From the NCBI RefSeq assembly GCF_037963865.1, contig NZ_CP150170.1:3410001-3474000 (forward strand): 64,000 nt of DNA, read 5' to 3'. Positions within the stretch are counted from its first letter, which is position 1, and each line of letters begins with the position of its first letter. Under the pieces are notes generated by a model. It had not been told where the DNA came from. It ran no database searches and saw nothing but the letters and a program-made list of their open reading frames with translations. Of this stretch, positions 36,533-47,600 are shown piece after piece. Position numbers and translations under genes: made by a program. Origin of the DNA: Paenibacillus sp. FSL R10-2734. Lineage in GTDB: Bacteria > Bacillota > Bacilli > Paenibacillales > Paenibacillaceae.

Positions 36533-38977
36533 ATGACTAACACAAAACCTTGGAAAATTTATGCAATTCATCATTCCCATACCGATATCGGCTACACAGA
36601 GCGTCAGGAGAAGATCCAACAATATCATGTAGACTTTATCCGGCAGGTGCTTCACATTTTGCGTGAAATTCAATCCGGTCGTCGACCTGAATGGGAGGGG
36701 TTTAAGTGGGTATGTGAAACATTCTGGCCTATCGAAACCTTCCTGAGTCGGGCAACGGAGCAAGAAAAGGAAGAGTTCGTAGCCGGAGTTAAGCGTGGTG
36801 ATATCGGCTTGTCCGGTACGTACTTGAATATGACGGAATTAATCGGCAAAGATTTGTTCACATCGATGATTGCCCGTGTACGAGATTTTGGATATTCCAT
36901 TGAAGCTCCAATTACATCAGCGATGACTGCAGACATTAACGGCTTCAGCTGGGGGTATGGTCAGGCATTGTTAGATGCCGGTATTCATAATTTATCTACC
37001 TGCATTCATACCCATCACGGAATGTTTCCTTGCTGGAAGAAGCAGCAGCCTTTCTGGTGGGAAATGCCTTCCGGTGATCGCTTGCTGACCTGGAGTGGGG
37101 AGCATTATGTATTCGGTAATGATCTGGGGCTTGTACCTGGTATGGGCGGGAAATATACGATCAAAGATGAATTTGATATGAGTCATGGCGCTACATTCGA
37201 GATTGCTGAACAGCGTATACTTCGCTACATTGAGCGTTTGCAAGAGGATGGCTATGCCTTTAACTTCTTCCCGGCTATGTTCTCAGGGCTACCAACGGAT
37301 AACAATCCACCGAATGCGGAGACGATGACCTTCATTCGTCAATGGAATGCGAAGCACGGCGAAAATATTGAGATTCAGATGGCAACTTTAGATGATTTCT
37401 TCGATGAAGTTCGTGCTCATGCACAGCAGCATGCGGAAGATATTCCTGTGTATCGTGGAGATTGGCCAGACTGGTGGACGGATGGCGTAGGTTCAACACC
37501 GAAGCATGTACAAGTATTCCGTGAAGCACAACGTGTATATCAAAAGGTTAGAAGGCTGGATCCGAACTGTGAAATCGTTACATCGGAGACGATGAAGGAG
37601 ATGGAATATCAGTTAACGATGTTTGCTGAGCATACATGGGGCTATCATTCATCCATTTCCGAGCCTTGGAATCCGTTCGTTCAGGAATTAGGCTTGCGGA
37701 AGGAAGCCTTTGCTGCCAATGCAAGTACGATTGCGCATCGTGCGTTGTATGACATTCTTGAGGCGAAGGGCGATGCATTACTTGCTCCTGGGCGCCCTAT
37801 GAAGTTTAAAATTCATAATCCATATCATTTCGTACAAGAAGATTATGCGCATCTCATTCTCGAAGGATGGTATCACGATGAGATCAAGAATGGCTTCGAG
37901 GTGCGTGATATTACGACGAATGAGGTCATTCCAGCACAGCTTCGTCTGGCATCTCGAGGTGTGATCGTAACGATTCCGGTAACATTGCAGCCAAGTGAAG
38001 AGAGAGTACTTCAGATCTTCGCCGTGAAACCAAGTATCGGAACCGCTTTTATGAACGATTATTTAGCATCCGATCGCGTGATGGATCTGGATGTTACGCA
38101 TGATGTGAAGAATTTCCGCATGACATCTTCCTATGTAGAAACTCCATTTGTACACATCACGTGGAAAAAGGGCGAAGGGATCACCTCGTGGGTCGATAAA
38201 ACGACAGGAAAAGAGCTACTTCGAGCTGATCGCCAGCACGCAGCTTTTACGCCAGTCTATGATGTTACACCTGCAACGAAGGTTGGAGAAATGACCGAGG
38301 TGCGTCGTCTGATGGGCCGTAATCGGAAGGGACCGGATGCGATCGTTTCAACGGGCGAGTTAATTAGTGCGGAGCTCATTACGCAAGGTCCGGTGTATGG
38401 CATTATTCAATTGACCTATAAGGTGGATGGCTGTGAGCATTATTCCTTGTTCTTAACAGTATACGCGGATCGTCCACGTGTGGATGTGGCCGTACGTATG
38501 CATAAAGAGAGCGTATGGAAGCCTGAAAACTTATATGTTTCACTTCCTTTTGGTGGCTCATTATCAACGGATAAGTATGACTTATGGGTGGATAAGATGG
38601 ATGCGTTGACACGGATGCGGAAGGATCAATTACCAGGCAGCTTAGCAGATTACACAGCGGTTGGAGAAGGAGCTGTATATGTTTCCGAATCGCAAGGCGT
38701 TGTGATCGCGATGCCAGACACTCCATTAATTCAGCTAGGTTCGCTAGAACATGGGTATCGACTGCTTAACGGTGATGAGAAGCTAGAGCAGGATCCAGCT
38801 CATTTGTACGCTTGGGTGATGAATAACTATTGGGAAACTAATTTCTCTGCGACATTGGGTGGTTTCTATGAATTTAGATATTTCATCACTTGGGGCGAGA
38901 ACTATAGCAAACCGGATGCTTCCATGGATGCATGCCGTGGAATGAATGCTGGCATTCTAGCTTGGCGCCAACACTAG
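36533..38977 (+). CDS. GH38-like (DUF5054-type) glycosidase
   Basis: The 814-aa protein has a GH38-like N-terminal domain with HSHTDIGYTE (His16 and Asp18 as expected metal ligands) and TADINGFSW with Asp134 at the likely nucleophile place. Family members lack the usual FPDTFG motif of true GH38, so the specificity may differ. HTWGYHSSISEPWN supplies a third conserved His segment. AGAGGAG precedes the ATG. It is a close paralog of the incomplete gene at 1-1454. No signal peptide is present. The activity is unassigned; a retaining alpha-mannosidase-like mechanism is expected from fold. Confidence 0.88.
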   Translation: MTNTKPWKIYAIHHSHTDIGYTERQEKIQQYHVDFIRQVLHILREIQSGRRPEWEGFKWVCETFWPIETFLSRATEQEKEEFVAGVKRGDIGLSGTYLNMTELIGKDLFTSMIARVRDFGYSIEAPITSAMTADINGFSWGYGQALLDAGIHNLSTCIHTHHGMFPCWKKQQPFWWEMPSGDRLLTWSGEHYVFGNDLGLVPGMGGKYTIKDEFDMSHGATFEIAEQRILRYIERLQEDGYAFNFFPAMFSGLPTDNNPPNAETMTFIRQWNAKHGENIEIQMATLDDFFDEVRAHAQQHAEDIPVYRGDWPDWWTDGVGSTPKHVQVFREAQRVYQKVRRLDPNCEIVTSETMKEMEYQLTMFAEHTWGYHSSISEPWNPFVQELGLRKEAFAANASTIAHRALYDILEAKGDALLAPGRPMKFKIHNPYHFVQEDYAHLILEGWYHDEIKNGFEVRDITTNEVIPAQLRLASRGVIVTIPVTLQPSEERVLQIFAVKPSIGTAFMNDYLASDRVMDLDVTHDVKNFRMTSSYVETPFVHITWKKGEGITSWVDKTTGKELLRADRQHAAFTPVYDVTPATKVGEMTEVRRLMGRNRKGPDAIVSTGELISAELITQGPVYGIIQLTYKVDGCEHYSLFLTVYADRPRVDVAVRMHKESVWKPENLYVSLPFGGSLSTDKYDLWVDKMDALTRMRKDQLPGSLADYTAVGEGAVYVSESQGVVIAMPDTPLIQLGSLEHGYRLLNGDEKLEQDPAHLYAWVMNNYWETNFSATLGGFYEFRYFITWGENYSKPDASMDACRGMNAGILAWRQH

Positions 38978-39004
38978 CTCAACAAAACTGGAGGTATATA
39001 TCGA

Positions 39005-41299
39005 ATGAAATATAAAAACCCTTCGTTATCTATTGCTGAGCGTGTTGCAGATTTGTTGGCCGAAATGACGCTGGAGGAGAAGCTTGGACAGCTTCTCCAG
39101 CCTTTTGGCTGGAAGACATATGTAAAAGGCGACGGAGATGTTCAGCTCACGGATACATTTAAAGACGCAATTGCGAATGGTGGAGTCGGTTCACTATATG
39201 GTGTGCTTCGAGCAGATCCATGGACAGAGGTTACACTTGAAACAGGCTTGTCCCTGCGTGAAGGGGCCGAGGTTACTAATCTTATTCAGCGATATGCAAT
39301 GGAGCATACGCGACTAGGCATTCCAATTCTATTTGGTGAGGAATGCTCCCATGGACATATGGCCATAGGGAACACGGTGTTCCCTGTACCACTGACCATA
39401 GGAAGTAGCTGGAATACAGAGTTGTTCCGACAGGTTTGTCAAGCTGTAGCGGTAGAGACTCGTGCACAAGGGGGAGCAGCTACCTATTCTCCTGTATTGG
39501 ACGTGACACGTGATCCGCGATGGGGGCGGACAGAGGAATGCTTTGGTGAAGATCCTTATTTGATTAGTGAAATGGCAATAGCTGCGGTGAAAGGGTTGCA
39601 AGGGGATTCGTTAAATACGGATCATACCATTCTTGCAACCTTGAAGCATTTTGTAGCTTATGGTAGTCCAGATGGTGGGCGTAATGCGGATACCGTACGT
39701 ATGGGCATGCGTGAGCTGATGGAGAAGGATTTACTTCCTTTCCAGCGTGCGGTTGCAGCAGGTGCCAAATCCATAATGACAGCTTACAACGAAATTGATG
39801 GCGTACCTTGTACGTCTAGTAAAGAGCTGTTGACGCATATTTTACGTGACACATGGGGCTTTGACGGATTCGTCATCACGGATTGTGGAGCGATGAGTCA
39901 ACTCAGACACGGTCATCAAATTTGTGAGACGGAAGAAGAAGCGGCCAGTCTATCGCTGAAAGCGGGCGTAGATATGGAGATGTCCGGTGAAACCTTCGGG
40001 CAATATTTACAAACTGCGCTGGATCAGCAATTGATCGCAGTGTCAGATCTAGATCTTGCGGTGGAGCGAATCTTGCGCTTGAAATTTGAATTAGGATTGT
40101 TCGAACACCCGTATGTGAATCCAGCGTTGGCAGAGCAAGTTATTGGTCAATCGTCTCATCGAGAGCTGGCTCGGCAAGCTGCACGCGAAGGCATTGTGTT
40201 ACTGAAGAATAAGGAACAGGCATTACCGTTATCTCCATCCCGTGGCAAGATCGCCGTGATTGGACCGAACGCGAACAATATGTATAACCAGTTAGGCGAT
40301 TATACGTCACCGCAGGAGCGGGAGCAGATTGTTACCGTATTGGATGGCGTTCGCGCGAAGTGTTCAGGCTTTAGTGAGGTTGTGTATGCACCAGGCTGTC
40401 GAGTCAAGGATCCGTCGAGAGAAGGGTTTGAGTCAGCGATTGCAGCTGCCGCTACAGCGGATACAATTATTGCTGTTGTAGGCGGATCGAGTGCACGTGA
40501 TTTTGGCGAAGGTACGATTGATTTGAAGACTGGGGCTGCGGTCATTACCGATACGTTTATGCTAAGTGATATGGATTGTGGAGAAGGGTTTGATCGTGCC
40601 CAGCTGAATTTATGTGGAGTACAGCTCGAGCTGTTGCAGGAGCTTCACAGTTTAGGCAAGAAGCTGATTGTTGTGTATATCAATGGTCGCCCAATTGTTG
40701 AGCCATGGATTGATGAGCATGCTGATGCGATTGTGGAGGCATGGTATCCAGGACAAGAAGGAGGTCATGCGATTGCGGATATCCTGTTCGGTGACTACAA
40801 CCCATCAGGTCGATTAACATTATCCATTCCGAAGCATCTGGGACAATTGCCTGTGTACTATAATAAGAAGCGTTCGCGTGGGCATCGATATTTAGAGACG
40901 GATTTCCAGCCGCAATATGTATTTGGATATGGGCTGAGCTACACGAGCTTTCACTACGATAGTATCCAATTGGATCAGTCGAGTATTTCCGTTGGTGGTA
41001 CTTGTACGGTTTCGGTGGATGTGACGAATACGGGAGATGTGGCTGGACAAGAGGTCGTTCAGCTGTACATCAAGGACTGTGTCAGTACGATATCACGCCC
41101 AGAGAAGGAGCTGAAGGGCTTCTGTAAAATAGTTTTGGAGCCTGGGGAGAAGCGTACGGTTCACTTTACAATTACGTCACAGGAGCTGCAATTTGTCTCA
41201 GCAGATTTAACATGGATCGTCGAGCCTGGTCGATTCGAAATTCACACCGGTTCGAATGTAGAGCAAACATTGTCCATCGATTTACAGGTTGTACAATGA
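39005..41299 (+). CDS. GH3 beta-glycosidase
   Basis: The 764-aa protein has three parts: an N-terminal barrel with LGIPILFGEECSHG, the K-H motif in LKHFVAYG and predicted nucleophile Asp293 in FVITDCGAMSQ; an alpha/beta sandwich with KIAVIGPNANN; and a C-terminal fibronectin-like domain (VSVDVTNTGDVAGQEVVQLY). There is no signal peptide, so it acts on imported sugars. GH3 includes beta-glucosidases, beta-xylosidases and beta-N-acetylhexosaminidases. The three-domain layout argues against the phosphorylase-like hexosaminidases and favours glucosidase or xylosidase. A beta-xylosidase would suit plant N-glycans, which carry beta-1,2-xylose; this is speculation. Confidence 0.92.
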   Translation: MKYKNPSLSIAERVADLLAEMTLEEKLGQLLQPFGWKTYVKGDGDVQLTDTFKDAIANGGVGSLYGVLRADPWTEVTLETGLSLREGAEVTNLIQRYAMEHTRLGIPILFGEECSHGHMAIGNTVFPVPLTIGSSWNTELFRQVCQAVAVETRAQGGAATYSPVLDVTRDPRWGRTEECFGEDPYLISEMAIAAVKGLQGDSLNTDHTILATLKHFVAYGSPDGGRNADTVRMGMRELMEKDLLPFQRAVAAGAKSIMTAYNEIDGVPCTSSKELLTHILRDTWGFDGFVITDCGAMSQLRHGHQICETEEEAASLSLKAGVDMEMSGETFGQYLQTALDQQLIAVSDLDLAVERILRLKFELGLFEHPYVNPALAEQVIGQSSHRELARQAAREGIVLLKNKEQALPLSPSRGKIAVIGPNANNMYNQLGDYTSPQEREQIVTVLDGVRAKCSGFSEVVYAPGCRVKDPSREGFESAIAAAATADTIIAVVGGSSARDFGEGTIDLKTGAAVITDTFMLSDMDCGEGFDRAQLNLCGVQLELLQELHSLGKKLIVVYINGRPIVEPWIDEHADAIVEAWYPGQEGGHAIADILFGDYNPSGRLTLSIPKHLGQLPVYYNKKRSRGHRYLETDFQPQYVFGYGLSYTSFHYDSIQLDQSSISVGGTCTVSVDVTNTGDVAGQEVVQLYIKDCVSTISRPEKELKGFCKIVLEPGEKRTVHFTITSQELQFVSADLTWIVEPGRFEIHTGSNVEQTLSIDLQVVQ

Positions 41300-41336
41300 G
41301 TGCGATGAAGCCGACGAACGATCAGGAGGATTACTA

Positions 41337-44300
41337 ATGATTAGAATACAACGATTCATTCGAGAGTTATCTGAACGACAGTGGCTCGAATCGATTCCCA
41401 TTAAGGACTGGGACGTACAAGCAACGGAATATATATTACCTGGTAAATATACCGAGGAACGTCCCTTTGTCGGAAGCGATGCTTTTGATTTATTTCCAAG
41501 CAAACAAGGTACAACGTATATGCTGCGTACGACGTTATCCATTCCGAACGAATGGGCTGATGACGCAGTAGGTTTATATTTTACCTCCGGATCAGGTGGG
41601 GAAGGGCTGCTTCGTATCAACGGGCAGTCCTTTCAAGGGTTAGATCGAAATCATCCATTTGTTAAATTACCAGATCAGGTAGGCAAACAAATCGAAGTGG
41701 AAATTGAATTGTTTGATGCTGTGCCGGAGCCTGTAGATCCGTTAAACCAGCAAGCGACCATTCATGCTCCTATTCGTAAGATTCATAGCACGCTAGTCTA
41801 TGTGAACACAACAGTGCAGTCACTGATGTATTCTGTAAGCGTCATTATGAAGGCTGCCGAATTGCTACCCACGTCAGATTTTCGTCGTACTCGCATGATG
41901 GAAGCTTTATATACAGCGATGGATGCATTTACTCTGTTATTACCGGAGAAGATTGCAGGCGGTGCCGCAGCTTCAATTGAACACCAGCTTGTCGAACAAA
42001 TAAGACAGATCGGTGGCAATAGCGAAGGTGTCATCCATATGGTAGGACAATCTCATATTGATATTGCATGGCTGTGGCCATGTCGTGAGACGGTTCGCAA
42101 GACGAGCCGGACGTTCTCAACTGTAAATGCTTTAATGGATGAATTTCCTGAATATCGGTATGCACAAAGTCAGCCGTTACTCTTCGAATATTTAAAGATG
42201 AATGATCCAGCGTTATATGAGCGTGTAAAAGAACGAATTCGTGAAGGCCGCTGGGAGCTTGTTGGTGGCATGTGGGTGGAGCCGGATCTCAATATACCAA
42301 GTGGTGAATCGTTGATGCGGCAAATGCTCTACGGCCAACGATTTTATCAACAGGAATTTGGCAAGCGATCCTTTATAGAATGGTTACCGGATACCTTTGG
42401 CTACTGTGCCTCATTACCGCAAATTTTGAAGCATGGTGGCATGCGTTACTTCATGACGACGAAGCTGAATTGGAATGATACGAACCAATTCCCGTATGAC
42501 TTGTTTTATTGGGTAGGAATTGACGGAACACCGCTGCTATCGTATTGCAACCATGGGGTGAACGAAGATACGCAGCCGAAGGATGTTCATGAGCATTGGC
42601 AATCTTATCGGGAGAAAGCTAAGCATCCGGAACAAATGTTATTGTACGGGCATGGGGATGGCGGTGGCGGTGTCACGCGTGAAATGCTCGAATACATTCA
42701 TCGCTCGGATCTCATGATCGGTCAGCCCTCCTCTCAATTTAGTAGCGCGGAGGCATTCTTCACGGATATTTCCGAAGCAAATCCAAATTTACCGAGCTGG
42801 CACGGTGACCTGTATCTTGAATTACATCGAGGTACGTATACGACACATGGGCGTAACAAACGTAATAATCGGAAGGCTGAGGTTCTGTATCGTGAAGCAG
42901 AGTTATGGTCTACGTTGGCCCGATCATCGCTGAGCTCAGAACAAGCAACGACGTTACAGCATGATTTACATGAGGGATGGAAATTGATTTTATTAAATCA
43001 GTTCCATGATATTATTCCGGGTTCTGCCATTACAGAAACGTATGAGACATCGATGAAAGAGTATGTGGAAGTATTCGAGCGTGGGACAGCAAGCTTACAG
43101 ACCGGGATGGCAGCCATTGCAGCACATATTCAGATCGAAGGGACGATGGAAGGAACACCGTTCCTTGTATTGAATAGTTTGGGCTGGAGCCGTGATTGTG
43201 TGTTAGAGCTGACTACCCAGGATCTTATCGATCAAGGTGTTACGAATATTGAATGGGATCGCTTAACGATCGTGACTACGGATGGCGAATCATTGGATTA
43301 TGAAGTTAGTACCTATGGAACGACCAAGATCCTTCGAATTCGCGTACCGAATGTTCCGGCAATGGGCTACAATACGATTCTAGTACGTGAAAATGTAGTA
43401 GCTGCAGTGCCAGAAACGCCGAAAGTATTACCAGAGCTGCTTGATGAGTGGGAGACAGCCTATTATCGTATACGCTTCAATGAACAAGGAGAAATATTAA
43501 GCTTATACGATAAACAAGCGAATCGTGAAATCGTGAAGGCGGGAGAGCGGGCGAATCAGTTACATTTCTTCCATGATCGTCCGACGCTATGGGATGCATG
43601 GGACATTGATCCGCGCTATGAAGAGCAGTCTGCTGGAGAGGCAGTTCTGTTAGAGAAGAAGCTCATCAGCTCAGGAGCTGTTACCGATGTCATAGGCTTT
43701 TGTTGGCGCCTAGGACAATCCACGATTGAGCAGGAGATGGTTCTATATCATCATCATGCTCGCATTGAGTTTAGAACAAAGGTGGATTGGCAGGAAACCC
43801 ATAAGCTGCTGAAGGTGGGCTTCCCACTCGATGTTGTAACAAGTCGAGCCACTTATGAAATACCGTTCGGCGCATTAGAGCGGAATACACATCGCAATAC
43901 AAGCTGGGATCAAGCACAATATGAAGTGTGTGGTCATCGCTTCGCTGATGTGTCTGAGCATAGCTATGGTGTCAGTGTGCTGAATGACTGTAAGTATGGT
44001 TATGATACCCAAGGAAGCACGATTCGTCTTTCCTTGCTACGTGCGCCAAGATGGCCGGATATAACGGCAGATCAGGGATATCATGAGTTCACCTATGCAC
44101 TGTATCCACATGCCGGTGATTGGCGCCAAGGACACACACTTCGAGCAGCAGCAGAGCTGAATCATCCACCTGCTTATATTGCAGTATCCACCGTAGATGC
44201 TACAGAGCTACCGAGCACGAATGTATGGGATCTATGTTGTTCGTTGCTTCCATTTATAAGTGAGCATGTTGTCTTGGAGACGGTCAAATGGGCTGAGGAT

Positions 44301-44489
44301 GGCGATGGCATCATTCTTCGTATGTATGAATCCGCTGGAGGTCGTGAGACGATCGAGCTGAAGTGGCCGTATCCACATCAAGCGGTGTATGTATCGAATG
44401 CCTTGGAAGAAGAAGTCATGTTAATGGACAGCTGGCAACTGACCTTTACACCTTATGAAATAAAAACGATCAAGATTAAGACTGTATAG
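41337..44489 (+). CDS. Large GH38 alpha-mannosidase (MAN2C1/Ams1-like)
   Basis: This protein of about 1050 aa has an N-terminal beta-domain of about 230 residues before the barrel, a layout typical of the cytosolic/vacuolar MAN2C1-Ams1 group. VGQSHIDIAWLWP gives His240 and Asp242, and EWLPDTFGYCASLPQ gives nucleophile Asp352. LLNQFHDIIPGSAI is the third metal-site segment. AGGAGG lies 7 bases before the ATG at 41337; the frame also runs upstream into GH3 but without support. It is cytoplasmic. In eukaryotes this group trims free cytosolic N-glycan oligosaccharides, which matches the proposed intracellular N-glycan breakdown here. It ends the tightly spaced part of the enzyme run. Confidence 0.95.
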   Translation: MIRIQRFIRELSERQWLESIPIKDWDVQATEYILPGKYTEERPFVGSDAFDLFPSKQGTTYMLRTTLSIPNEWADDAVGLYFTSGSGGEGLLRINGQSFQGLDRNHPFVKLPDQVGKQIEVEIELFDAVPEPVDPLNQQATIHAPIRKIHSTLVYVNTTVQSLMYSVSVIMKAAELLPTSDFRRTRMMEALYTAMDAFTLLLPEKIAGGAAASIEHQLVEQIRQIGGNSEGVIHMVGQSHIDIAWLWPCRETVRKTSRTFSTVNALMDEFPEYRYAQSQPLLFEYLKMNDPALYERVKERIREGRWELVGGMWVEPDLNIPSGESLMRQMLYGQRFYQQEFGKRSFIEWLPDTFGYCASLPQILKHGGMRYFMTTKLNWNDTNQFPYDLFYWVGIDGTPLLSYCNHGVNEDTQPKDVHEHWQSYREKAKHPEQMLLYGHGDGGGGVTREMLEYIHRSDLMIGQPSSQFSSAEAFFTDISEANPNLPSWHGDLYLELHRGTYTTHGRNKRNNRKAEVLYREAELWSTLARSSLSSEQATTLQHDLHEGWKLILLNQFHDIIPGSAITETYETSMKEYVEVFERGTASLQTGMAAIAAHIQIEGTMEGTPFLVLNSLGWSRDCVLELTTQDLIDQGVTNIEWDRLTIVTTDGESLDYEVSTYGTTKILRIRVPNVPAMGYNTILVRENVVAAVPETPKVLPELLDEWETAYYRIRFNEQGEILSLYDKQANREIVKAGERANQLHFFHDRPTLWDAWDIDPRYEEQSAGEAVLLEKKLISSGAVTDVIGFCWRLGQSTIEQEMVLYHHHARIEFRTKVDWQETHKLLKVGFPLDVVTSRATYEIPFGALERNTHRNTSWDQAQYEVCGHRFADVSEHSYGVSVLNDCKYGYDTQGSTIRLSLLRAPRWPDITADQGYHEFTYALYPHAGDWRQGHTLRAAAELNHPPAYIAVSTVDATELPSTNVWDLCCSLLPFISEHVVLETVKWAEDGDGIILRMYESAGGRETIELKWPYPHQAVYVSNALEEEVMLMDSWQLTFTPYEIKTIKIKTV

Positions 44490-44518
44490 TCAAAATTGGA
44501 CGAATCCTGCATCTGAAC

Positions 44519-44558
44519 GACATAGGAAGACGACGGCGGTTCGTTCTCTTCCTATGTC
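44519..44558 (+). repeat. Stem-loop between GH38 and GH2 genes
   Basis: GACATAGGAAGA pairs perfectly with TCTTCCTATGTC across a 16-base loop, and the flanks (CAAAATTGGA / TCCATTTTGG) extend it imperfectly. There is no T-run, so it may be a weak terminator or a processing/stability element separating GH2 expression from the upstream genes. Confidence 0.55.
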
Positions 44559-44618
44559 CATTTTGGAATGATATTGACGCTAGGCATCCATCAATCTATG
44601 TTCGGAGGTTGAATTAGC

Positions 44619-47600
44619 ATGATCATGGCAACATCAGTACTAAACAATTCGACAGCATGGAAAAGACCTACAATAATTACGAAGCCTACCTATACTTCGG
44701 GCACGAAAGATCCTGTGATATGTCTCAATACATGTCTTGAGAATCCATGGTATTTCAGTATGAATCCACTCTCAACTGAACATATTGAGGCACAAAACCT
44801 CGATTCTTATGATTGGCATGAAATCATTGTTCCTGGTGAAGTTGCAATGCAAGGCTATAATATCGAAAATGACACACCATACTACTACACAACTTCTTTT
44901 ATGATTCCAGAAGATTATGATGGAAAGCATGTAATACTAAGGTTCCATGGTATATATTCCAAAGCTAAGGTATGGATAAACGGGTTGTATAACCGTGATC
45001 ATCAGGGTGGATTTACGACATGGGATTGTGATATTACGGATCAGATCCGCGCTGGGCAAGCTACTACTATCGTCGTTGAATTCATCGATGACATATGGGA
45101 CCCTTCAATTGGTAGCAAATACGCTCATCATAATATTGGTGGGATTCTAAGATCGATAGAGCTTATTGCAGTACCTAAGACGCATCTTACTAGATTTCAT
45201 TATGACATTGAATTTGACACCGCTTACAATAATGCGTTTTTGCAGGTATCACTAGGTGCCGCACTCCATCAAGCTAAAGCTGTTTATGTTCAACTTGAGC
45301 TAACAGACCAACAACAAGCCCTCGTACCACTTGAAGAGCATTCTATCGTTTTTGAGCCTGAGCAACAGCACCTCGATATATCGTTCAACATTCAACAACC
45401 AAAGAAATGGAATGCTGAGCAGCCCTATCTATACACCCTACAAGCCAAGTTATTTGACGATGAGCTTCAATTGATCGAGCAAGCTGAAGTACAAGTTGGA
45501 TTCAGACAAATCAGCTTCGCAGGAAAGAACGGGACGGATCCGAAAGAAGTCTACATTAATGGAGAACGAATTAAATTAAGGGGCACATGCCGCCATAGTA
45601 TTCATCCAAAGCTCGGTAGAACAACAACACCAGAAATGGATATACAGGATGTCATATTGCTACGAGAGCAAAATGTTAACTACGTACGAACCTCTCACTA
45701 TCCACCGTCGGAGGAGTTTCTTGCGGCATGCGATGCGCTTGGTATGTATGTAGAGGAAGAAACAGCTGTTAATTTCCAGTATGCAAATGGACCTGGACCA
45801 TGGCGAGATGACGAACCATGGTATATGAATCAATTAGCAGAAATGATAGAACGTGATCGTTCTCATCCTAGCGTTATTATATGGTCCTTAGCTAATGAGA
45901 GTGGCTGGCGCGCAAATGAGGAAGGGGATAAATTTAGAAGACAGCTGCAGTACGTTCAGCAAGAGGAGACGACTCGGCCAACTAAATTCAGTTATCCGTT
46001 CTTAGTTGAGGATGGCAGTACAACCGATATTTATAGCGCACATTATATTGATTATACAAATGATATGGATTACCACTTAGTTACTTATGGGGTGTCTGAG
46101 AAAGATATCGTCATTAACTATTCTTCCCCTGTTATTCACGATGAATATGCACATATCGCTTGCTATAACATCGAGGAACTTGAACGAGACAATAACGTAC
46201 GCAACTTCTGGGGAGAGAGTGTATATAAGATATGGGAGAAGATTGTCAATACACATGGTGCGCTTGGTGGTGCATTGTGGGCTAATATTGATGATATATT
46301 CTTCCTGCCTGATGGTGTCCCCGAACGACATCAACAGCATTCAATTGGTACTGCCGCAGGATACGGAGAATGGGGTAATATGAGTGATGTCTGGCGCAGA
46401 CATAAGCCTGAATATTGGATGACTAAGAAAGCCTACTCCCCAATTCGGATTAAGGAAGGCACCGTTGGGAATCCAGGATATGCCCCACTCATCATCTCAA
46501 TTAGTAACTGGTTCAATCACACTAACCTGAATGAAGTGAACATTGGCTACAGCATTCACGTGGATGGGCAAATTATTGCCCAACCGTCTTTCTATGGACC
46601 TGATATTAAGCCATACTCAAGTGGGCAACTCGAACTCCCAGCACGAGATTGGAGCGATCGAGAGCGCATACATTTACAGTTCCAAACATCGGATGGCATT
46701 GTCGTAGATGAATATCTGCTCCCAATTGCAACAAGACAGTTCATATTCTGTGATACCGAGTATGAAGCATTAAAGGTCGAAGAAACGGATGAGCAATATC
46801 TCATTCGTAACAACATGGTTTCTTTCACATATTGCAAAGAATCAGCGATGCTCACTCAAGCAACTTTCCAAAACCGAGTTATACTTACAGGTGGACCGCA
46901 TTTGAATTTGACCGGTGTCGATCTTGGTCATTGGATTCCAGGTTCCATTCATGTAGAAACTTGCGAGAATGACCAGCAGATTGTAGTCACAACTACTGGT
47001 CAATACACACTAGGCATAAAAGTTTTATTTGTTCAGAAGCTGTTCGCAAGTGGTAAAGTTGAAATTCGCTATACGCTGGACAATGTTGAACGTGAGCTTG
47101 AAATGCAAGAACTTGGCGTTGCATTTGATATGCCTGAGCACATCGATTATGTGGAATGGCAAAAATCAGGACGATTCAGTGTTTATCCTGAGCATCATAT
47201 AGGGAGACTTACCGGCCGTGCCAACCGGGTTCGTGAAGCTAGTGATGAACAACCAGACATTTACGGAGAGCAACCTGCGTGGGAATGGAAGGACGATATG
47301 CGCAACTATTACTTGGAACTTAAAGACGATTCTACTAAAGGATTAGTTACTAATGATTTCCAAACGATGCGAGAGTATATTCACTTCTATGGTGTTGGTC
47401 TAGCAGATACGGACGCCACTCTACGCGTAGAATCCAACGGAAACGAGGCTGCTCGAATAGCTTATATGTATCAACCGCCTACACTAGTTAGCGATGCGGA
47501 TACCGATTCATTAACCTATACGGGCGAATGGCAGCACCTACAAGATTCAAAAGGTATCAAAGGTACGGTGTGGCATTCGAATACTCCGGGATCTACCATT

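Noticed and set aside
44574..44602. TTGACG-N17-TATGTT promoter for GH2
   Set aside because: The start of transcription would fall at about 44609, after the ribosome site at 44604-44609, so it could not serve this gene.
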